This document shows, piece after piece, positions 1 to 11,668 of a DNA stretch of 64,000 nt. The stretch spans positions 4,875,001-4,939,000 of the forward strand of contig CATNEN010000025.1 of NCBI GenBank assembly GCA_950097015.1, read 5' to 3'. The stretch comes from Macrostomum hystrix (taxonomy: Eukaryota > Platyhelminthes > Macrostomidae). How positions within the stretch are numbered: the first letter of the stretch is position 1; every line of letters begins with the position of its first letter. The position numbers and the translations under genes were made by a program. Under the pieces are notes generated by a model. That model had not been told where the DNA came from, searched no databases, and worked only from the letters and a program-made list of their open reading frames with translations.

Positions 1-2037
1 GTGTACTAACCTCAGGGTTGTGTACTAATCTCAGGGTTGTGTACTAACCTCAGGAACTGAGTACTAACCTCAGGGTTGTGTACTAACCTCAGGGTTGTGT
101 ACTAACCTCAGGGTTGTGTACTAACCTCATGGTTGTGTACTAACCTCAGGAACTGTGTACTAACCTCAGGGTTGTGTACTAACCTCAGGGTTGTGTACTA
201 ACCTCAGGGTTGTGTACTAACCTCAGGAACTGTGTACTAACCTCAGGGTTGTGTACTAACCTCAGGGTTGTGTACTAACCTCAGGGTTGTGTACTAACCT
301 CAGTGTTTTGTACTAACCTCAGGGTTATGTACTAACCTCAGGAACTGTGTACTAACCTCAGGAACTGTGTACTAACCTCAGGGTTGTGTACTAACCTCAG
401 GGTTGTGTACTAACCTCAGGGTTGTGTACTAACCTCAGGGTTGTGTACTAACCTCAGGGTTATGTACTAACCTCAGGAACTGTGTACTAACCTCAGGAAC
501 TGTGTACTAACCTCAGGAACTGTGTACTAACCTCAGGGTTGTGTACTAACCTCAGGAACTGTGTACTAACCTCAGGGTTGTGTACTAATCTCAGGGTTGT
601 GTACTAACCTCAGGAACTGAGTACTAACCTCAGGGTTGTGTACTAACCTCAGGGTTGTGTACTAACCTCAGGGTTGTGTACTAACCTCATGGTTGTGTAC
701 TAACCTCAGGAACTGTGTACTAACCTCAGGGTTGTGTACTAACCTCAGGGTTGTGTACTAACCTCAGGGTTGTGTACTAACCTCAGGAACTGTGTACTAA
801 CCTCAGGGTTGTGTACTAACCTCAGGGTTGTGTACTAACCTCAGGGTTGTGTACTAACCTCAGTGTTTTGTACTAACCTCAGGGTTATGTACTAACCTCA
901 GGAACTGTGTACTAACCTCAGGAACTGTGTACTAACCTCAGGGTTGTGTACTAACCTCAGGAACTGTGTACTAACCTCAGGGTTGTGTACTAACCTCAGG
1001 AACTGTGTACTAACCTCAGGGTTGTGTACTAACCTCAGGGTTGTGTACTAACCTCAGGGTTGTGTACTAACCTCAGGAACTGTGTACTAACCTCAGGGTT
1101 GTGTACTAACCTCAGGGTTGTGTACTAACCTCAGGAACTGTGTACTAACCTCAGGGTTGTGTACTAACCTCAGGAATTGTGTACTAACCTCAGGGTTGTG
1201 TACTAACCTCAGGGTTGTGTACTAACCTCAGGAACTGTGTACTAACCTCAGGGTTGTGTACTAACCTCAGGAACTGTGTACTAACCTCAGGGTTGTGTAC
1301 TAACCTCAGGGTTGTGTACTAACCTCAGGGTTGTGTACTAACCTCAGGAACTGTGTACTAACCTCAGGGTTGTGTACTAACCTCAGGAACTGTGTACTAA
1401 CCTCAGGGTTGTGTACTAACCTCAGGAACTGTGTACAAACCTCAGGGTTGTGTACTAACCTCAGGGTTGTTTACTAACCTCAGGAACTGTGTACTAACCT
1501 CAGGGTTGTGTACTAACCTCAGGAACTGTGTACTAACCTCAGGGTTGTGTACTAACCTCAGGGTTGTGTACTAACCTCAGGAACTGTGTACTAACCTCAG
1601 GGTTGTGTACTAACCTCAGGGTTGTGTACTAACCTCAGGAACTGTGTACTAACCTCAGGGTTGTGTACTAACCTCAGGGTTGTGTACTAACCTCAGGGTT
1701 GTGTACTAACCTCAGGAACTGTGTACTAACCTCAGGGTTGTGTACTAACCTCAGGAACTGTGTACTAACCTCAGGGTTGTGTACTAACCTCAGGAACTGT
1801 GTACAAACCTCAGGGTTGTGTACTAACCTCAGGGTTGTTTACTAACCTCAGGAACTGTGTACTAACCTCAGGGTTGTGTACTAACCTCAGGAACTGTGTA
1901 CTAACCTCAGGGTTGTGTACTAACCTCAGGGTTGTGTACTAACCTCAGGAACTGTGTACTAACCTCAGGGTTGTGTACTAACCTCAGGGTTGTGTACTAA
2001 CCTCAGGAACTGTGTACTAACCTCAGGGTTGTGTACT
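1..2037. repeat. 19/20-bp satellite array with higher-order structure
   Basis: Over 100 head-to-tail copies of GTGTACTAACCTCAGGGTT (19 bp) mixed with a 20-bp variant ending GGAACT. Rare variants (TACTAATCTC near 22 and 582, CAGTGTTTTG near 301 and 861) recur at an offset of 560 bp, so a block of about 560 bp was duplicated. A second pair (TACAAAC at 1431 and 1799) gives an offset of 368 bp. The array probably continues left of the window. Confidence 0.97.
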
Positions 2038-2700
2038 GAGGCGTTCATCACAAAAACGAACCTGGGGGAAATAAGCAAAACAAAATTTAGCAGTTGACTA
2101 GTGAACACTTAAAATATGTCTTCAATGAAAGCAGTAAAACTCCACTGCACATCAGAATGAAACATTCTCTAGCTAAAGCGATAACAGTAGAATGACCACT
2201 GGGTATTTAAAATACTTACACTTATTTTCTGTATCTCCCAAAGTATTGGACCAATCGAAACGATATTGGCCATAGAACTATTGGCTCATTAGGATTGAGA
2301 TTAATTTGACTGCTCACACTGACTGCGACTTACGCTTTTTTCACTGCTCAATAGTGGGAAAGCCTCTGATAAACATTTGAAAATCGGGACCATACGCTTG
2401 TACAGTTGATAGTGAGTCAGTCAGTCCGCACTCAACATCCGGTGACAGTAGCTCACATCACACTCAAGCAACACTGTTCACATAGACCCATATACAATAT
2501 TACGTTTATGACATATGGTATTTGTTCATAGTCCAGCTAATTTAGATAAACGGTAAAGTTTTTAGAGATATTTGCAAGTTGTTGCAGTGAACAAGTAGTA
2601 TAGTACTAGTAGCAGTTGTTGTTATTGTTGTTTTGCTGTTGTTGTTGTCTAAGGTGAGCCGCTTAGAGGGGACAACACGTCGGCCCGTGCGAAGTCGGAA
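2038..2700. other. No gene seen; short GTT-rich tract
   Basis: A/T-rich unique-looking sequence. A (GTT)n-like microsatellite lies at about 2610-2650. No convincing exon, RNA gene or promoter was seen. Confidence 0.6.
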
Positions 2701-2714
2701 AGGTCAAAGCGAAG

Positions 2715-2970
2715 GTGTAGCGACATCCCCTTGAGGAAGGGCGTGGCCTTGAACCCACTGCGAGAGCAGGAGCGAGTTGGACGTAGGGCGGTCGGCGGAG
2801 AGAGCCGAAATCGCGCTTTGGCTGTCCGTAAGAATTGGCGGCAGCAGGCGGGGCGGCGGTAGCGTTGTCGTCGATGGCCAGGTGAATGGCGATCAGCTTC
2901 GCTTCGAAGGAGCTGCACCATTTACCTGCAGCCATCTGGCCACGACGGATGATGGCTTTGGACATGGGAT
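2715..2970 (-). pseudogene. RNase H domain fragment of a non-LTR retrotransposon, frameshifted
   Basis: Two overlapping minus-strand frames together resemble the RNase HI domain found in LINE-type retrotransposon polyproteins. The first frame has SSFEAKLIAIHLAI, which fits the segment with the catalytic Glu (usual form sxfxAElxAi). The second frame continues with LTDSQSAISAL, the usual TDSqsAl block with the catalytic Asp, and then WVQGH, close to the usual WvpGH. A shift of one base near 2850 separates the frames, and a stop follows soon after WVQGH. No reverse transcriptase or endonuclease was found nearby, so this is a short dead remnant. RNase H also occurs in LTR elements; the WVxGH spacing favours a LINE, but this is inference. 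Confidence 0.7.
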
Positions 2971-3013
2971 TCAACAGTGACGTCACAAGAATAGCTACTA
3001 CTATAATTACCAC

Positions 3014-5100
3014 TCGATTGTAAAATTCCGCTAGTAAATAACAATCATGAAAATAAATCGACCGGCGGCCTATTTCAAAAGAAACTTACGAGCTCCTTCT
3101 TTATTATGCTGCTTTTCTCTTTTATCTTTTACCGACGCTTAACTACCCCCCTCCCCTAATCCAAATCCCGTTGAAAAGCTGTCACAGTTCCACTGCCAGG
3201 GAAATAAATTTTGTTAGCGCTCTTTTTGCAAAGAAGTTAAGGAATTTGAAAATGTGACTCCTGCAGCAGCCTTCCGGTCAGCAACTCAGACCTCAGAACA
3301 CAGGCGATTGCTTCTGACAGAACATGGCTTCTGATTTCGCCGCTTCTTTGCTATGTCAAAAGACATTTTCATCATGAACAATTCGTTGGTGCCAACGCCA
3401 ATAACATTTAATCTATTATTCTCACAGTACCTTAATGTGTTTTACTTGTTGTCGTTTATACCCGTTTATTCAGCTATGAAAAATGACTATGAAGGACCTA
3501 CAAGCGAGCTAGATTAGATTATGAATGGGCTCTTCCTTCCCATGAAACTTTGTTCAACTGCACAGAAAAATCCACCGAATTCTAGATTTTCTCGCATTCA
3601 TATATAAAAGCTTTAAAATGCCTTCTGCTTTTGGGAGTTAAACCAGTTTCAGTGAACTGCCCCATGTGGTCCTCGCTCTGTATTCCCCCCATTGCTATCT
3701 GGTCGGCTCCCATGCGGAGTTTAGTTCTAAGCATTAACCCTTATACAACAGCGGCCTCAACTACAGCTGTTGTTTACAGGACTGAGACAGAAACGGGGAA
3801 AGAAAAGAAGAGAGAGAGCATTGTGTGGGCGTTCAGCCAACTCAACTATTTCACTAGTTCCCCTGTAATGCAGGCTGCAGCCGAAGGTGAGGCCAGTAAG
3901 CAAGCATTACAGTCCTCCCGTCAGTTCCCAATATGGGAATCCTACACTGTCTTTGCTGTAGCTATACAAGCAGTAAAAGTCCAAAATTGGGGCAACAGTT
4001 TACTATAGGGAAGGAACACCAGACTGACGTCGGCATCGTGTTTCCGGACACATATTTCCGAGTTTTTTATTACTTATTTATTGCTTAGCAACATTTCTTT
4101 TGGCGAATGCTAGTTGGAGTAAAGAAAGGAATAAAATATGAGTACTGATAGGCGGAATTGAAGACAGACCAAATTATTTTGTGAACGCATTTGAGTTCTC
4201 TCGTGTTTGTCTGTGTTTACCCTGATGTCTAGCTCGTATTTATCAACAGGTCTTATTTCTTCATCTTTAGCATTCGCACAGCGTTGACCAATATCTCAAG
4301 CAGTCAATCAAAGCTGAGAATTATAGAAAATTATAATTCATAGTCACAAGTGCGTGGATCGTGCCGGTCGATGCGTTGTTGATTTTTTATATCTGAAAAA
4401 ATTGCCGGACCGGATGAAAAAACTCCAACTGTCGATTTGTCAAGATTGCGGCGAGTAATTCACTCACTCACTCCTATATCCCTTTCTCTCTATGGGTAGT
4501 AAAAATTCATTTTTCCATTCATAACTGTGTGGGCGGACGGGTCAGTACTTGGATTCCGGTGGCGGGCATTCGCTCTGATATTGCTCAACCAACCAATCAG
4601 ACAGTTGCATGGATCTACTGGACGGAGGTTGCTGCTCGCTTGGTGAGTTCTGTTTAATAAGTAGGCCGCTAGGGTTGTGAGTGGAGGCGGGATATTTAGA
4701 ATACACAGTTGTCCGTTCTGTGTGATTGAGAATAAACAGCCTACCGAATAGGCCAACAACTCGTTAGTGGTTAATTATTGAGGAAAACTATTATTCCGAT
4801 TCGAAGTGTTTGATCGGTAAGTTCAATTTACAAGTATTGGCAGACAAATTTCTTATTTTATATTTTCTGATCCTCTTATCTTCTCGACCGTCGACCCCTC
4901 AGTACGCACTCAAACACACGTACACACATACCTACACTCTAGCAGGTGTATAAATCTGCTCTTGACTTCATCATCGACTAGCAAAGCCACAGTGCCGCGG
5001 CAGGTGGGTCCTCATGGGCGTAAATTGCACAAGCCCCCCTAGCCATGATCTCTCCATGGTTGCGCAGCAGAGTTCTGTAATTTGGCTTTTGTAAGGCGCT
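3014..5100. other. No gene seen
   Basis: Mostly A/T-rich sequence with no run of coding-like codon use, no tRNA-like fold and no tandem array. Confidence 0.55.
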
Positions 5101-5107
5101 GAGTAGG

Positions 5108-5365
5108 GGGGTCGGTGGCAGAGCGGTTAACGCTTGAGGGCCAATTTCCAAGGCGCAGTGAAGTGTACACTGCCTGACGATGAGAAAGTCAGGGCAGATG
5201 TACACACCTGTGTGAGCGTGTGCCTGCGTACGGTATCTGAGTGCGTGTGTGCTCAGGAGTCAGCGAAATGGGCAGAGTTGCCTCCTCGCTGGCTGCAGGT
5301 CTCGTGTCACCAAATGATGTGCCATTGCCCGCAGCCCTCCTGCAATTATTATTATTATACGAGGA
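5108..5365 (+). mobile_element. SINE family B (tRNA-derived), internally deleted copy
   Basis: Begins with a tRNA-like head (GGTGGCAGAGCGGTTAACGC, a Pol III A-box form), then jumps to the family body (TGTACACTGCCTGACGATGA, then TGCTCAGGAGTCAGCGAAATG) and ends in an (ATT)n tail. The B-box part of the head is missing compared with the copies near 6.2 and 61.8 kb. Seven copies of this family occur in the window. Confidence 0.85.
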
Positions 5366-5849
5366 ATCGAATAAAGGCGTGGAATTCAAAATATTTATCC
5401 TTCTCCAGACACATAAAGACAATGTATGAAGTCGTTATCCCCTGGGAAGAACAAGTTAATCAATTTGATGATTATCCGTCCTTACGGGCCTTGTCAGGTA
5501 GGAAGAAACACGTCCAAAAATGATGTTGATATAGTTAGCCCGAGTGATAATCAAGGCGAGTTGTGTTCTGCGGGTAACACACGCACGCATATCCGCATAC
5601 ACATGCACAGCTGTCTCCTGGTTCCTTTCTCCTTCGACTGAAATTCCCAGAGTATTGAGTGTGTACTCAAATGTTGGTGTTCTCACATGTATGACGAAAT
5701 ATAAGCTTTTCCCCACTAAAATCGTGCCCGTAAATAAAATTCTTGTGTGAATTTGGTGCCATGTGAGTCGACGGAGAGTTTTACAATTTTTAAATGGTCT
5801 AGTTGGATAGTTGATTGGTTTGAGAAGTATTCTTAGCAAAAATATAGAT

Positions 5850-6090
5850 TTCTTAGCTTCGGATTCCTGTCTAAGAGATCTTGAGTTCGAACCTCAGCCA
5901 AACAATCTCAGAAATTTAGGTTTGTGACGGCCCCCAGTCCATGGACTGAATAGTCTTTGAAAGCGCCATTCAATAGCTGCGGCTGTGCCACTGGCTTTTA
6001 TTCTATCATTCCATCTGTCTTTTATCTAGTACTTTGAGTAATATGACATCTACTAGTACATGTAAAGTTGCTACTTATAACCAGCGAATA
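5850..6090 (+). mobile_element. SINE family A, degenerate copy
   Basis: Carries a B-box-like GAGTTCGAACCTC followed by the family A landmark CAGTCCATGGACTGAATAG and AATAGCTGCGGCTGTGCC. Part of the body is missing compared with the copy at 28.05 kb. The sequence runs into an ATA/ATT-rich tract near 6090. Confidence 0.7.
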
Positions 6091-6094
6091 ATAA

Positions 6095-6440
6095 TAATAA
6101 TAACTGCATGAGGGCTGCAGGCAATGGTACATCAATTAGTGACACTAGACCCACAGCCAGCGAGGTGGCAATTCTGCCCATTTCGCTGACTCCTGAGCAC
6201 ACACGCACTCAGATGTGTACATCTGCCCTGTCTTCGTCAGGCCTTCATCGTCAGGCAGTGTACACTCTCACTGTGCCTTAGAGTTTTGCCCTCAAGGGCG
6301 TTAATTGCACGACAAGCCCCCAACCAAGCCTTCTCTCTGCGGCTGTGCCTCAAATGAATGTGGCTTCGCCGCGGAATCGAGCTCAGGGACCTTGGTGCGA
6401 GAGGCAAACGCGTTAACCGCTCTGCCACTGACCCCACTTA
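6095..6440 (-). mobile_element. SINE family B, near-complete copy, antisense to the Tob gene
   Basis: Read on the minus strand it has the tRNA-like head with A box (GTGGCAGAGCGGTTAACGCG) and B-box form (GAGCTCGATTCC), then the body and a (TTA)n tail at about 6090-6105. The head end lies about 55 bp upstream of the start codon of the next gene. Confidence 0.9.
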
Positions 6441-6494
6441 TATCCAGAGTACAACTACTTTCCAACCCACAGTCCCCCGCAACTGCTATCGGCG

Positions 6495-7659
6495 ATGCTC
6501 ACCGAGGTTTCAGTAGCCGTCAGCTTCGTCGCCTCCTTCCTCTATGGCAAGCTGCCCCGTCGGCGCGTCCACATGCTCGGCGAGGAGCTGGACAAAGCCA
6601 TCCGGGCCAAGTTCCAGGGCCACTGGTACCCGGAACAGCCGCTGAAGGGCACGGCCTATCGCTGCCTGAAGCTCTCCGGCGACCACCCGGACTTGCTGGT
6701 GTTTGAGGCGGCCCGAAACATCGGACTGGACGCCGCTGAGATTTTTCATCACCTGCCAGAGAACCTCACACTGTGGATCGATCCCGGAGAGGTGTCTTAC
6801 CGAATCGGAGAGAAGGGTGAGGATAGGGCGTCGTTAAGACCGTGTATTTCTCGTGTTATTAAGACCCAGTGGTTAGTTTGAGTGTTCTCTCGATACACTG
6901 TGTTTATTGTTGCTTGTACCGGCAAGTGAAACTTATGGATCAAAAAAGTTCTGAGCATTTATTCTCTTTCTTCAACAAACTTCAGGAACAGTCTCCGTGC
7001 TGTACTCAGACAAAGGCCTTGACGAGTCGCCAAGCGAGTTCAACCCTGAGGCGCAGGACTTTGTTCCGGCCTCCGACCAACTGCTGATGGTGCACAACTT
7101 CGCCCAGCTTGGCCTTTACCAGCAGCCCAGCCCGCCGCAGCAGGACCTCGGCAACTACAGCCAATACATGCTGCAGAAGAGCAGCTCGGCGCCGAACTTC
7201 TTCACAGCTGCCGCCTTCGCTCAGACCAAGTTTGGCAGCACCAAACTGCGCCAGCAGACGCGCAGAACGGGCGGCGGACGACACAACGGCAGCAGCTCTA
7301 ACGGCTTTAACGAATCTTCTGGACGCCGGGGCGCTACCAACGGTCGAGCTGGCGGCGGTGGCGACCTCGGATTCAACGGCTTCAGTGCAGCCCAGCAACA
7401 ATCAAGCAGCCGTTATTCGGCTTTAGCAGCGGCAGCTTTCAATCGTTCATTCTCGCTGTCACCTGGCGTCGGCTTCAACGGAGTCGATTGGTCCACCGGC
7501 GATAGCACCGGAAACCTGCTGTCTGTGCACATCTCAGCTGGTGGCGGCGGCCACCTCAGCAGCAACGGCTCGAGCCGGCAGGCCTCGCCTGGAGCAGCTG
7601 CTGCTTCTACAAATGGTACTTCTGGTCGAGCCACGGAGCAGCTGCTGTTGGCTAAGTAA
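6495..7659 (+). CDS. Tob/BTG family anti-proliferative protein, two exons
   Basis: Exons 6495-6816 and 6986-7659 join in phase (donor GTGAGG, acceptor CTTCAG) into 331 residues. Residues about 1-115 are the BTG domain: box A is seen as GHWYPEQPLKGTAYRCL and box B as LPENLTLWIDPGEVSYRIGE; the WIDPxEVSYRIGE form is typical of Tob rather than short BTG proteins. BTG domains bind the CAF1 deadenylase of CCR4-NOT. Just after the domain, SEFNPEAQDFVP fits the PAM2 motif that binds the MLLE domain of poly(A)-binding protein, as in vertebrate Tob. The rest is Ser/Gly/Ala/Gln-rich and probably disordered. A likely role is mRNA deadenylation and growth control in cytoplasm and nucleus. The ATG is preceded by a 3' splice acceptor (CCAACCCACAG ending at 6472), so a 5' UTR intron or a trans-spliced leader is likely. 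No clear AATAAA was found after the stop. Confidence 0.93.
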
Positions 7660-8940
7660 ACTGACAAGCTTTTAGCGGTTTCTGTCTGATGTTCTAAAAT
7701 ATTTTGCACACTTTCGCTCCCGATTCAGTGACGCTGCCTAGAGAATTTCCAATATGTCTTTTTTGTACGAATTATGTAGCAGATTTGGGAACACTGCTAA
7801 GATGGTCTTTCCAAAGCATGTTTCGTTAATACTATAACGCGCTTTAGTTGTGCCCAACACTCTGACAGTCACTTGACTAGCCAATCAGAGCTCATTTCTC
7901 ATACGATTCCCGACCGCCTTCTTTCCCACCTCACTCCCCGACCCCTCAGCCTTCCACTCGTATCAGTTAGCCAATCACAGATCGTTTCTTGATGCCAATT
8001 ATCTCTACTTAGCAGGAGTCGCAGATTGTGTAAAACAAGTCTCAACAACAGCCATTCCAGATTGTTATTCGCAATTTATAAAACTGTAATTCCTAGTTTT
8101 GAAATTCCTACGAGCTCCATATTTAAAGTTCATATCAAATTTTTTTCCGCCCGTGGAATCCGGATTTTCTTGGATATTTGCTCGTCGTCGTAGTTTTAAA
8201 AAAGTTCACTTTTGTTTTCTTGTCTACACTTCTTGGGTGACGGGGCATGAGAAGCTGGGTTTATTGGCTAGAATTTTCGTGTGCCGTTTCTTTTACTGAT
8301 TGTTTAATGCTATATTCTTATCCGCGTCTTGCAGGTGTCGGTATTGAGTTGTCCCATGATTTACCCCCACTTAACTTTGACAGCACCAGATTACAGATAT
8401 CGAGGTGACTCAATCAGATTTTTCTACATAAAAAGACATTGACCGCTTTCATTCAACTCAGATGAAATTTCCTCACTGTTTTTTACTCTGCTTTAGAAAA
8501 ATTCGTAGCTCGTTTTTTTCCTATTTTAGTCCCGAATTTTCAAGACATTGCCGAATTTTTATATAATGTTTCACATCTTGTTAGTCGCTTGATTAAAGAC
8601 GCTTTCACTAAACAAATTGATGTTGGATAACGCGAGATTTGTTAGACATAATCAATTGAAGCTAATTCAAGCGCAACTGTGAATGAAGTGCAATTTTTCA
8701 CCATTTTCTTACGTTTATATGTCAGACAAATACAGTCAGCTTTTTCACTTTTGTTATGTGTTGGTTCAAGGCAACCATTTGACAACTCGAGGCCAGCATG
8801 ATGCTGTTATTAACTTTCATATTTATCAAATCCTAAATCTGATGGGTAGTTGGTAGGCTCACTATCCTTCAATCCGCCAATAACACCAGCGCTCTAGATA
8901 GCTCTCCAATCAGCAGCCATTTACATTTGCAATCGTAATC
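7660..8940. other. Tob 3' flank and intergenic sequence, no gene seen
   Basis: A/T-rich. It contains several CCAAT-type sequences (GCCAATCAGAGC near 7884, GCCAATCACAG near 7970) that could belong to a promoter, but no downstream exon was recognised. Confidence 0.5.
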
Positions 8941-8943
8941 AGC

Positions 8944-9215
8944 GTGTACATTAGACAGTCAAACCGTGCACTTCCTTCTCTTCCTCCAACCTCTGTCAGT
9001 ACACCAACCCACCTCACTCCATATGTACATTAACGAGTCAAAGTGTGAAATTCCTTCTCTTCTTGCCCTTCTCTCCGCACACACCAGCCACCTCACTCCG
9101 TGTGTACATTTGAAAGTTAAAGTTTTCACTTCCTTCTTTCCCCCTATTTATCCGCACCCACCACCCACCTCACTCCAATGTACAGAAGACAGTCGAAGCG
9201 CACTTTTCACTTCTC
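8944..9215. repeat. Diverged tandem repeat, about three units of roughly 85-95 bp
   Basis: The series TGTACATT, then agtcaaa, then CACTTCCTTCT, then CCACCTCACTCC recurs at about 8944, 9024 and 9108 with a last partial unit near 9178. The units are far more diverged than those of the other arrays here. Confidence 0.75.
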
Positions 9216-10440
9216 CTTGAACCAACGAATCCCTGGCTCGCCAGACGCCACCCCGTGACAAGTTTTTGTCATGAAACCCGGACAAATTACGGCTCGTAAT
9301 TTAGAATCGAAGGAAGCCAACTCTCCGAGTAGTGATTCAGCAATTCAATCAACATGGGTACGAAGCGTGTCCCATTTCTAGATTTATTTCTCCCTCTATT
9401 TCCTTCTCTCCACATTGGAGCTGCAGTATTCAGTGTGCATTTTATAATCGGCACGGAACAGCTGAGAGGCCATGGTGCCTGTGTCCACACGACCGACTGA
9501 TTCACGTGCGAGGAAGGGCCAGACCCGGCAGTGAGTTGGACCGGGGCAAACGTTAAGAGGGCCGGTTGAAACGAAATCTAAAATACAAAAAAACTCGTCT
9601 CCAGTGGCTTCGCTGGCCTCCTTGCCCAGAAGCTTCATTCCCGAGTGTGCTGAAATTCAAATTTTATTGCTTGAAAGTTAATATTACCTTTTATATTGCT
9701 TAATGAATGTTGACGGACTATAGCAGATATAACGGTAAATAGAGAATCAGTGCGAGATAGGGGGAGGTTGTCTGGCTGGGCTAGGTGCATAAGGAGTTGC
9801 TCATTGAATGCACGAAAACAGCGTCATCTGCTTGGCATCTCAGCCTGATATTCTCTCCTTATCTGAAGACTCTCTGTCCTAGGCTAAGGCCTTGAAGTGC
9901 TGAATAACTAGCTAAGCAACTCGAAGTCTCACCTATAACTATTTCTGCTCCAAGGTATGGGCAACTGCATGCTTCTAGCGCCAGCAATTTTCCAGCTGTT
10001 TAAACGCACACATTGACACTAATATCCGGCATGCCCAGTGTGGCTCACTACAGGAATTTAAGCCGGCGACTATCGATTATGAAATTTGAAATTGAGGCCG
10101 ACTTACCATTGATCTGGCTCAGTGAAGCACTGATCAATTCATAGATACGACATGCACTGGCTTATAAATTGTATCAGGTTACTAGTGATTCATATCAGAT
10201 TACATAAAGATTAAATTGAATATCTGTAAGTTATTTCAGCGAAAAATATAGTTAGTATTAAGAGACAAAAATTTCAAATTGATGACAGACAGAGAGATAT
10301 GGATTGTCGACATTGGCTGTAGATTTTTTGGCTTGTTAACTTGTTAACTAAAATGCGCAAAGCAATTGTGTGATCGCTTGCCACCTTGCCTTTTTTGTAT
10401 TTAAAGTACAGATGCCTCTGATACTTAGCTTCTCCGCGTC
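9216..10440. other. No gene seen
   Basis: Unique-looking sequence of mixed composition; no exon, repeat family or RNA gene was recognised. Confidence 0.5.
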
Positions 10441-10445
10441 AAATG

Positions 10446-11668
10446 AACTGATCCTGAATCACAGCCTGATCGGATCCTGAATCACGGCCTGAACTGATCC
10501 TGAATCACAGCCTGATCGGATCCTGAATCACGGCCTGAACTGATCCTGAATCACAGCCTGATCGGATCCTGAATCACAGCCTGACTGATCCTGAATCACA
10601 GCCTGATCGGATCCTGAATCACAGCCTGACTGATCCTGAATCACAGCCTGAACTGATCCTGAATCACGGCCTGAACTGATCCTGAATCACGGCCTGAACT
10701 GATCCTGAATCACGGCCTGAACTGATCCTGAATCACGGCCTGAACTGATCCTGAATCACAGCCTGATCGGATCCTGAATCACAGCCTGATCGGATCCTGA
10801 ATCACAGCCTGAACTGATCCTGAATCACAGCCTGATCGGATCCTGAATCACAGCCTGAACTGATCCTGAATCACGGCCTGAACTGATCCTGAATCACGGC
10901 CTGAACTGATCCTGAATCACAGCCTGAACTGATCCTGAATCACAGCCTGAACTGATCATGAATCACGGCCTGAACTGATCCTGAATCACGGCCTGAACTG
11001 ATCCTGAATCACAGCCTGAACTGATCCCGAATCACAGCCTGAACTGATCCTGAATCACGGCCTGAACTGATCCTGAATCACAGCCTGAACTCATCCTGAA
11101 TCACAGCCTGAACTGATCCTGATCCTGAATCACAGCCTGAACTGATCCTGAATCACAGCCTGATCGGATCCTGAATCACAGCCTGAACTGATCCTGAATC
11201 ACGGCCTGAACTGATCCTGAATCACGGCCTGAACTGATCCTGAATCACAGCCTGAACTGATCCTGAATCACAGCCTGAACTGATCATGAATCACGGCCTG
11301 AACTGATCCTGAATCACGGCCTGAACTGATCCTGAATCACAGCCTGAACTGATCCCGAATCACAGCCTGAACTGATCCTGAATCACAGCCTGAACTGATC
11401 CCGAATCACAGCCTGAACTCATCCTGAATCACAGCCTGAACTGATCCTGATCCTGAATCACAGCCTGAACTGATCCCGAATCACAGCCTGATCGGATCCT
11501 GAATCACAGCCTGAACTGATCCTGAATCACGGCCTGAACTGATCCTGAATCACGGCCTGAACTGATCCTGAATCACAGCCTGAACTGATCATGAATCACA
11601 GCCTGAACTGATCCCGAATTACAGCCTGAAATGATCCTGAATCAGGACCTCAGCTGTTCCTGAATCAT
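10446..11668. repeat. 23-bp minisatellite
   Basis: About 53 copies of AACTGATCCTGAATCACAGCCTG, with G/A variation in CACRGCC and a variant starting ATCGGATCC. A block with GATCATGAATC and GATCCTGATCCTG occurs twice (about 10950-11120 and 11280-11455), showing block duplication. Confidence 0.97.

Noticed and set aside
1-2037. Possible CRISPR or telomeric array
   Set aside because: Units are contiguous with no variable spacers, and the unit is not a telomere repeat; the genome is eukaryotic.
2777-2980. Plus-strand frame at the RNase H fragment
   Set aside because: The minus strand carries recognisable RNase H blocks; the plus frame has none.
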